Under the pieces are notes generated by a model. The model saw only the letters and a list, made by a program, of their open reading frames with translations, did no database searches and had not been told where the DNA came from. From JANNAT01 sp031422555 (lineage in GTDB: Bacteria; Pseudomonadota; Alphaproteobacteria; Rhodobacterales; Rhodobacteraceae): a stretch of 10,578 nucleotides of DNA. Location of the stretch: positions 1-10,578 of the forward strand of contig JANPLZ010000055.1 of assembly GCA_031422555.1 (NCBI GenBank), given 5' to 3'. The position numbers were made by a program, and so were the translations under genes. Each line of letters opens with the position of its first letter. Within the stretch, counting starts at the first letter, position 1. Positions 6,155 through 10,578 of this stretch are shown here, in pieces.

Positions 6155-6964
6155 TTATCCCCAGGTCGGATAAAACTTGCCCGCCGGTGAGGCGGTGAAA
6201 ATCTCGCATCCGACAGCCGTTACCCCGACCGAATGTTCAAACTGCGCCGACAAGGATTTATCCCGCGTTACCGCCGTCCAATCATCGCCCAGCACTTTGG
6301 TCTCGGGGCGGCCCAGATTGACCATCGGCTCGATGGTGAAAAACATACCCTCTTCCAGCACCGCCGCTGTGCCCGCACGTCCGTAGTGCAGCACGTTTGG
6401 CGGCGCGTGAAACACCCGTCCTAAACCGTGGCCACAAAAATCGCGCACCACTGACATGCGGTTGGCCTCGACATAACTTTGAATGGCAAACCCGATATCG
6501 CCAAAGGTATTGCCCGGCTTGACCGCTGCAATCCCGCGCATCAACGCTTCATGCGTCACTTCGATCAACCGGTCGGCTTTGCGCGCGGCCACCCCGGCCA
6601 CATACATCCGACTGGTATCGCCGAACCAGCCATCGACAATCACGGTCACATCAACATTCAAGATATCGCCGTCGACCAGAATCTTGGCGCCGGGAATGCC
6701 ATGGCACACCACATGGTTCACCGAAATACACGACGCGTGCTGATACCCTTTGTAGCCAATCGTCGCCGACGTCACGCCGCGCCGGACGGTTTCTTCGCGG
6801 ATAAAATCGTCGATCTCGGCGGTTGTGATGCCCGGCTTGACTAAAACAGCCACCATATCAAGGATTTCTGCCGCAACTTGGCCCGCGGCGCGCATGCCTG
6901 CGAAATCTGCATCTTCATAGATGCGGATGCCTTCGCGCGTTATGCGTCCTCTGATGTCGTCCAC
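6155..6964 (-). CDS. map: Type I methionine aminopeptidase
   Basis: Map removes the initiator methionine from nascent cytosolic proteins when the second residue is small; it is usually essential. With the GTG start at 6964 the protein is 269 aa, close to the family norm. All five metal ligands are visible: Asp105, Asp116, His179, Glu212 and Glu243, together with His88 in 'CHGIPG'; each is offset by +8 from E. coli MetAP. Supporting motifs are 'NVDVTVIVDGWFGDTS', 'GHGLGRVFHAPP' and 'FFTIEPM'. The start is decided by GGAGG on the minus strand (complement of 6971-6975), 6 nt before GTG. An in-frame extension to 7186 would overlap the cinA-like gene and add residues with no family resemblance. 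It is convergent with rsmD and divergent from the cinA-like gene, with 151 bp between start codons. Confidence 0.96.
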   Translation of the reverse strand: MDDIRGRITREGIRIYEDADFAGMRAAGQVAAEILDMVAVLVKPGITTAEIDDFIREETVRRGVTSATIGYKGYQHASCISVNHVVCHGIPGAKILVDGDILNVDVTVIVDGWFGDTSRMYVAGVAARKADRLIEVTHEALMRGIAAVKPGNTFGDIGFAIQSYVEANRMSVVRDFCGHGLGRVFHAPPNVLHYGRAGTAAVLEEGMFFTIEPMVNLGRPETKVLGDDWTAVTRDKSLSAQFEHSVGVTAVGCEIFTASPAGKFYPTWG

Positions 6965-6985
6965 AACGGTCCTCCGATCAGCGCA

Positions 6986-7014
6986 TAAATAAGCCAAGCG
7001 ATCTCGGTTGGCCA
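6986..7014 (-). promoter_or_regulatory. Candidate promoter for map
   Basis: Reading the minus strand, TGGCCA (complement of 7009-7014), 17 bp and TATTTA (complement of 6986-6991) would start transcription near 6979, giving a short leader that contains the GGAGG ribosome site. The -35 match is poor, so this rests mainly on the AT-rich -10 box. Confidence 0.3.
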
Positions 7015-7053
7015 GAGGGTGCAGATGGTCAATTTTTATGCTGCTGGGCACAA

Positions 7054-7068
7054 GGGCTTTGAAAGCCC
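7054..7068. promoter_or_regulatory. Perfect 15-bp palindrome, possible operator, over the -35 box of the cinA-like operon
   Basis: GGGCTTT-G-AAAGCCC has 7-bp arms around one central base. Arms of this length are expected less than once by chance in a 10-kb window. The palindrome overlaps the predicted -35 hexamer TTGAAA (7059-7064), where a bound repressor would block RNA polymerase. No second copy was seen in the window, and no regulator can be named. Confidence 0.35.
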
Positions 7069-7086
7069 GGCTCCGCGCCCTATACC
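7059..7086 (+). promoter_or_regulatory. Candidate sigma-70-type promoter for the cinA-like/GNAT/OmpA-like unit
   Basis: TTGAAA (7059-7064), a 16-bp spacer and TATACC (7081-7086) form the best -35/-10 pair I found in the window. Transcription would start near 7093, giving a leader of about 23 nt before the ATG at 7116. Confidence 0.45.
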
Positions 7087-7115
7087 CAGCACAACATCCG
7101 ATGATAGGATCAATG

Positions 7116-7838
7116 ATGACCAACCCAACCGCAGCCATGCTGGTGATCGGCGACGAGATTTTGTCGGGCCGCACCCGCGATTCCAACCTGCATTATCTGG
7201 CGGGCGAACTGACCACCGCAGGCATTGTTCTGACCGAAGCCCGGGTTGTGGCGGATGATCACGCAACGATTGTGCGTGCGGTGAATGATCTGCGTGGCCA
7301 ATATGACCATTTGTTCACATCGGGCGGAATCGGTCCGACCCATGATGATATCACGGCGGATGCCATTGCCGCGGCGTTTGGCGTTGCCATAGCGCACCGC
7401 GGCGATGCAATGGAATTGCTGACGGCCCATTATCTGCGCGCTGGATTACCGTTCAACGACGCGCGCCAGCGGATGGCGCGCATTCCCGATGGCGCGGTGT
7501 TGATCGACAATCCGGTATCGGTTGCTCCGGGGTTCAGCCTGCAGAATGTGCATGTCATGGCAGGGGTGCCCGCGATCTTTCAGGCCATGCTGGCATCAGT
7601 GCTGCCAACCCTGACCGGTGGGGCGCCGTTGCTTAGCCAGTCGTTGCGGCTGATGCGCGGTGAGGGTGATATCGCAGGCCCGTTTGCAGATTTGGCGGCC
7701 CAGTTTCCGGCCTTGTCGATGGGGTCTTACCCGTTCAATCTGAACGGCGCGCAGGGCACCAATCTGGTGGTGCGTGGCACGGACGCTGCGCTGATTGACG
7801 CAGCGATGATCCGGCTTGCCGCCCTGTTTTCACCATGA
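7116..7838 (+). CDS. CinA N-terminal/MoCF-type molybdopterin-binding-fold protein (competence/damage-inducible protein A family)
   Basis: This 240-aa protein carries the MoaB/MogA-like (MoCF_biosynth) fold found at the N-terminus of CinA, where it acts as a phosphatase/pyrophosphatase on ADP-ribose-type nucleotides. The signatures are 'AMLVIGDEILSGRTRDSN' (7-24) and 'TSGGIGPTHDDIT' (68-80). The C-terminal NMN-deamidase (PncC) domain of full-length CinA is absent, since the protein ends after about 240 residues. Short stand-alone forms are common in alphaproteobacteria and are generally labelled 'competence/damage-inducible protein A' or 'molybdopterin-binding protein', so this is a family form and not a truncation. 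AGGA (7106-7109) is 6 nt from the ATG at 7116 and 3 nt from the tandem ATG at 7113, so 7116 is preferred. The stop overlaps the next start as ATGA. The reaction catalysed is not certain. Confidence 0.9.
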   Translation: MTNPTAAMLVIGDEILSGRTRDSNLHYLAGELTTAGIVLTEARVVADDHATIVRAVNDLRGQYDHLFTSGGIGPTHDDITADAIAAAFGVAIAHRGDAMELLTAHYLRAGLPFNDARQRMARIPDGAVLIDNPVSVAPGFSLQNVHVMAGVPAIFQAMLASVLPTLTGGAPLLSQSLRLMRGEGDIAGPFADLAAQFPALSMGSYPFNLNGAQGTNLVVRGTDAALIDAAMIRLAALFSP

Positions 7839-8542
7839 CGCCACAAGACTTGTCGCAGGTGATGGATGAAACCTGGCCTGCCGCCGCGATGCACAGGGTC
7901 GGGCCCTGGGCAATCCGCGAAGGTCGGGGCGGCGGGCAGCGTGTTTCGGCAGCTTCGGCCATTGCGCCGGTGTCTGAGGGAGATCTGGGCCTTGCAGAAA
8001 ACGCGATGCGGGATCTGGGGCAGGCGCCGCTGTTTTTGATCCGCCGGTCTGATGCGGCACTGGATGCGGCCTTGGCGGCGCGCGGCTACTGCGTGCATGA
8101 CCCCGTTGTGGCCTTTGCCGCCGACTGCGCAACTTTGGCACAATTACCGCCGCCGATGACCACCTTTGCGCATTGGCCGCCGATGGCGATTGCGGTCGAT
8201 ATCTGGGCGATGGGTGGCATTGGTCCCGGCCGTTTGGCAGTTATGCAGCGGGTGGCGGGTGCCAAAACCGCAATTCTGTCGCGCGCCAATGATCGCGCGT
8301 CGGGGGCGGCGTTTGTGGCGATGTGGGGATCAACCGCGATGCTGCACGCGCTGGAAGTGGCACCGCCTTTGCGTCGGCAGGGTTCCGCGCACAACATCTT
8401 GCGGGCGGCGGCTGTTTGGGCGCAGGATCAGGGGGCCAGAGTGCTTTCATTGGTGGTGACGCAGGCAAATCAACCGGCCTGCAGGCTCTATGCTTCCTTT
8501 GGAATGGCCGTTGTGGGACAGTATCACTATCGACAGAAATGA
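7835..8542 (+). CDS. GNAT family N-acetyltransferase
   Basis: This is a predicted acetyl-CoA-dependent N-acyltransferase of 235 aa with unknown acceptor. Only the C-terminal third is easily recognised: 'LEVAPPLRRQGSAHNILRAA' (from 173) contains the acetyl-CoA pyrophosphate loop (R/Q-x-x-G-x-A form, 180-185), and 'TQANQPACRLYASFGM' (209-224) is the classical motif B 'N..A..LY...GF' region with Tyr218 available as general acid. The N-terminal 110 residues are divergent and could be a degenerate first GNAT repeat, as in several alphaproteobacterial two-domain GNATs. It starts within the previous stop (ATGA), so it is almost certainly co-translated with the cinA-like gene, and the OmpA-like gene follows after 6 nt. 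The context does not identify a substrate. Confidence 0.87.
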   Translation: MTPQDLSQVMDETWPAAAMHRVGPWAIREGRGGGQRVSAASAIAPVSEGDLGLAENAMRDLGQAPLFLIRRSDAALDAALAARGYCVHDPVVAFAADCATLAQLPPPMTTFAHWPPMAIAVDIWAMGGIGPGRLAVMQRVAGAKTAILSRANDRASGAAFVAMWGSTAMLHALEVAPPLRRQGSAHNILRAAAVWAQDQGARVLSLVVTQANQPACRLYASFGMAVVGQYHYRQK

Positions 8543-8548
8543 GCCTGA

Positions 8549-9601
8549 ATGAGGCCGATGTATCTGATGGGATCACCGCTTTCCTTTCGCAAGTCTGCGG
8601 TCGGGCGCAGAACCGTCGTGGTGTTTGCAACCGCCGTTGCCTTCGGGTGTGGGTCTGTCGGCGGTCTGGCGGCCCCGGTGTTTGATTTAACCTTTGTTGC
8701 CCCGGCCCAACCCACCAGCCGCCGCACCGAACCCATGACATCGTATCGCTTTGCGGTCGGGCCGTTTGCGCTTGGGCGGATTGCCACGTTGATCGCAGAA
8801 GGCCCGCTCTTGCAGACCGCCTTCAAAATTGACGCGCCGGATCAATCGACCTTGCAACTGTTGCTACCATTGCGGGATCAGATCATGGCCGCAGGCTTTA
8901 CCGTGATTTATGAATGCGAAACGCAGGCCTGTGGCGGTTTTGACTTTCGCTTTGGCACTGAAGTGATCGCAGAACCGGACATGCACGTTGATCTGGGCGA
9001 TTTTCGCTATCTGGCGGCGACGCGCAACGCAGGCACCGGCGATGAGTTGCTTAGCCTGATGGTCAGCAAGTCACCCGATCATGGCTTTGTGCAATTTACC
9101 CAAGTCGGCAGTTTTGCAAAGGCGGCCCCCCGGATGGCGGCGGCGACAATGTCCCGCGATCTGAATACCGTCCCGTTGGTCGCACCGGCACCGGTGACGC
9201 GGGCCGGGGGGGCGGATGGGGCGGGTGTTTTGGCTGCCACTCTGGATCAGGGCTTGCAGGTGGTGCTGGAAGATTTGGTATTTGCGTCAGGCTCTTCTGC
9301 ATTGTCGACCGGTGATTTTGCATCGCTGCGCGATCTGGCGGCGTGGCTGCGCGGAAATCCGGGGCGAACGGTGTCGGTGGTTGGCCATACCGATGCGTCG
9401 GGCAGTGTGTCGGCCAATCTTTCGCTTTCAAAGCTGCGCGCCCAAAGCGTGCGACAACGGCTGATCGCTGATTTTGCCATTCCGGCCGCGCAAATAACGG
9501 CGGATGGCGTAGGATCTTCGGTGCCACGTGACACCAATGCCACTAACGCAGGCCGCCAGAAAAATCGCAGGGTCGAGGTTATGACAACCCCAACCCCCTG
9601 A
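8549..9601 (+). CDS. OmpA family protein with an N-terminal DUF4892-like domain
   Basis: This is a predicted secreted protein that binds peptidoglycan in the periplasm. Of 350 aa, about 1-42 form a signal peptide: basic FRKSAVGRR, a hydrophobic VVVFATAVAF stretch and a likely cut after 'GGLAA'. About residues 60-190 resemble DUF4892: a 'YRFAVGPF' opening, a 'LRDQIMAAGFTVIYECET' helix/strand and a paired-cysteine 'CETQACGG' site. A linker rich in A, P and G (about 205-230) leads to the C-terminal OmpA domain (about 245-345). There 'FASGSSALS', 'VVGHTDASGS' (Asp282), the diaminopimelate-contact pattern 'NLSLSKLRAQSV' and 'NRRVEV' are all present. No N-terminal beta-barrel is evident, so it is not classical OmpA. 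The ATGs at 8558 and 8567 are alternative starts and none has a convincing ribosome site; 8549 is 6 nt from the previous stop. The DUF4892 assignment is from memory of the pattern. Confidence 0.88.
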   Translation: MRPMYLMGSPLSFRKSAVGRRTVVVFATAVAFGCGSVGGLAAPVFDLTFVAPAQPTSRRTEPMTSYRFAVGPFALGRIATLIAEGPLLQTAFKIDAPDQSTLQLLLPLRDQIMAAGFTVIYECETQACGGFDFRFGTEVIAEPDMHVDLGDFRYLAATRNAGTGDELLSLMVSKSPDHGFVQFTQVGSFAKAAPRMAAATMSRDLNTVPLVAPAPVTRAGGADGAGVLAATLDQGLQVVLEDLVFASGSSALSTGDFASLRDLAAWLRGNPGRTVSVVGHTDASGSVSANLSLSKLRAQSVRQRLIADFAIPAAQITADGVGSSVPRDTNATNAGRQKNRRVEVMTTPTP

Positions 9602-9643
9602 ATTTGCGCTGCCAGATTGTGCCCTGCGGATTGACCGGGCGGA

Positions 9644-10549
9644 TCACCAAAGATCAGGCCCTTTATCAATATACCGCCGCGCCAGAAAGTCGATGAAAGC
9701 GCGCACTTTGGGTTGGGTGAACCGCCCCGGTGGATACACCGCATAGATGCCAAGCGTTTCGACGGGCAGCCCGGGAATAGCCTCTTCGATCTGGCCCCCC
9801 TTCATGGCATCGGCATAAAGGAATGACGGCAGATAGGCGATGCCAAGGCCGGATACGGCGGCATTCAGCAAGGATTGGCCATCATTTACCGTCAGCCAAC
9901 CAGCGGTGCGCACCTGGCGTTTTTCGCCCGATGGGGCGGTGACTTTCCAGACGTTGCCGTTGGCTTGGTTCGAATAATGCAACAATTTATGATCGTTCAA
10001 ATCGTCGATCTTCAATGGCCGGCCATATTTTTGAAAATAGGACGGCGAACCGATCATGCGTTTGGTGGTTTCGGTCAATTTGCGGGCGCGAAGCGAGCTG
10101 TCTTCCAGCTCTCCTACCCGGATGGCCATATCAAAGCCTTCGGAAATCAGTTCTACGTAACGGTTGTTCAGCACCATATTCACGGTGATGTCGGGATATT
10201 CCAACAAGAAATCACCTAAAATTGGTGACAGCAGGTTGACCCCAAAATCGGTTGCCACCGATATGCGCAACAATCCCGACGGGGCCGATTGCATGGATGT
10301 CACCAAGGCGTCAGCCTCGCCCGCATCATTCAAAACGCGGCGGGCGCGGTCGTAATAGGCAAGGCCGATCTCGGTAGGCGAGACGCGGCGCGTTGTTCGG
10401 TTCAAAAGCCGCGCACCAAGGCGGGCTTCAAGGGCAGAGACATGCTTTGAGACGGCAGATTTCGATATCCCCATCTTTTTCGCAGCATCCGTAAAGCCGC
10501 CTTGGTCTACGACCGTGGCAAAGGCTTCCATTTCTGTTAGTCGATCCAT
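9644..10549 (-). CDS. LysR-type transcriptional regulator (CrgA/AaeR-like subgroup)
   Basis: This 301-aa DNA-binding regulator has the normal LTTR length. The N-terminal winged helix-turn-helix (about 1-60) reads 'MDRLTEMEAFATVVDQGGF', 'AAKKMGISKSAVSKHVSALE' and 'LGARLLNRTTRRVSPTEIG'. The effector-binding domain (about 90-295) has 'GLLRISVATDFG', 'YPDITVNMVLNNRYVELI', 'GFDMAIRVGELEDSSLRAR' and 'AVYPPGRFTQPKVRAFIDFL', a pattern usual in the CrgA-like group. The start at 10549 (ATG) is preferred over an upstream TTG at 10561 because GGGGAAA lies just before the ATG and the family begins with 'MDRL'. LTTRs usually control themselves and a divergent neighbour; the divergent neighbour would be beyond the right edge, so the target and inducer are unknown. 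It is convergent with the OmpA-like gene, 42 bp between stops, with no clear terminator in that gap. Confidence 0.95.
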   Translation of the reverse strand: MDRLTEMEAFATVVDQGGFTDAAKKMGISKSAVSKHVSALEARLGARLLNRTTRRVSPTEIGLAYYDRARRVLNDAGEADALVTSMQSAPSGLLRISVATDFGVNLLSPILGDFLLEYPDITVNMVLNNRYVELISEGFDMAIRVGELEDSSLRARKLTETTKRMIGSPSYFQKYGRPLKIDDLNDHKLLHYSNQANGNVWKVTAPSGEKRQVRTAGWLTVNDGQSLLNAAVSGLGIAYLPSFLYADAMKGGQIEEAIPGLPVETLGIYAVYPPGRFTQPKVRAFIDFLARRYIDKGPDLW

Positions 10550-10578
10550 TGTTTTCCCCAAGGCAGCAGAGTGGGCAG

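Noticed and set aside
6143..6158. TGGCATAGAATTTTTA as a possible sigma-54 (-24/-12) promoter
   Set aside because: The -12 element lacks the required GC dinucleotide and the site points into the 3' end of the antisense map gene.
6032..6190. A 52-codon plus-strand open frame (starting MTHKSLFLFANILGG) in the gap after rsmD
   Set aside because: It has no ribosome site, resembles no family I know, and its last 36 nt run antisense through the end of map.
9096..9753. Two long minus-strand frames opposite the OmpA-like gene
   Set aside because: They are low-complexity Pro/Arg/Ser-rich shadows, and the opposite strand carries a full OmpA domain signature.
1..10578. A defence system, mobile element, prophage or CRISPR array
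   Set aside because: I saw no repeats in array, transposase or integrase motifs, tRNA-linked attachment sites or defence-type domains; all thirteen genes belong to widespread families with a uniform GC-rich codon style.

Overview
The window is about 10.6 kb of GC-rich, densely coding bacterial chromosome. Protein content points to an alphaproteobacterium, most likely the Rhodobacter/Roseobacter group (Rhodobacterales). The clues are the DUF482-type GNAT/FemAB-like protein, the Prx5-type peroxiredoxin, a putidaredoxin-reductase-like flavoprotein next to rsmD, and many ATGA stop/start overlaps. This assignment comes from recognising families by eye, not from a search. No mobile element, rRNA, tRNA or CRISPR array is visible.

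Layout, left to right. (1) 2-670, +: the C-terminal part of an HlyD/PrtE-type membrane fusion protein of a type I secretion system; its 5' end and presumably its ABC transporter lie off the left edge. (2) 791-3663, +: RidA-family protein, glycerophosphodiester phosphodiesterase, DUF482/GNAT-like protein and pterin-4a-carbinolamine dehydratase, possibly one transcription unit. (3) 3667-4152, -: a Prx5 peroxiredoxin, convergent with the dehydratase and divergent from the next unit. (4) 4231-5990, +: ferredoxin-reductase-like FAD/NAD(P) oxidoreductase overlapping rsmD (16S rRNA m2G966 methyltransferase). (5) 6155-6964, -: type I methionine aminopeptidase (map), starting at GTG. (6) 7116-9601, +: a CinA N-terminal/MoCF-domain protein, a GNAT acetyltransferase and a periplasmic DUF4892-like/OmpA protein, tightly packed. 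(7) 9644-10549, -: a LysR-type regulator.

The strand switches five times, so these are several short, mostly housekeeping transcription units, not one pathway. The themes are metabolite repair and pterin recycling (RidA, PCD), peroxide and redox chemistry (Prx5 and the flavoprotein, sharing a 78-bp divergent promoter region), translation maintenance (RsmD, Map) and envelope functions (HlyD, OmpA-like).

I found no convincing previously undescribed system. The most interesting items are the unusual OmpA-like domain pairing, a 7-bp-arm palindrome over the predicted -35 box of the cinA-like operon, the long C-terminal tail on the PCD, and the divergent peroxiredoxin/flavoprotein pair.
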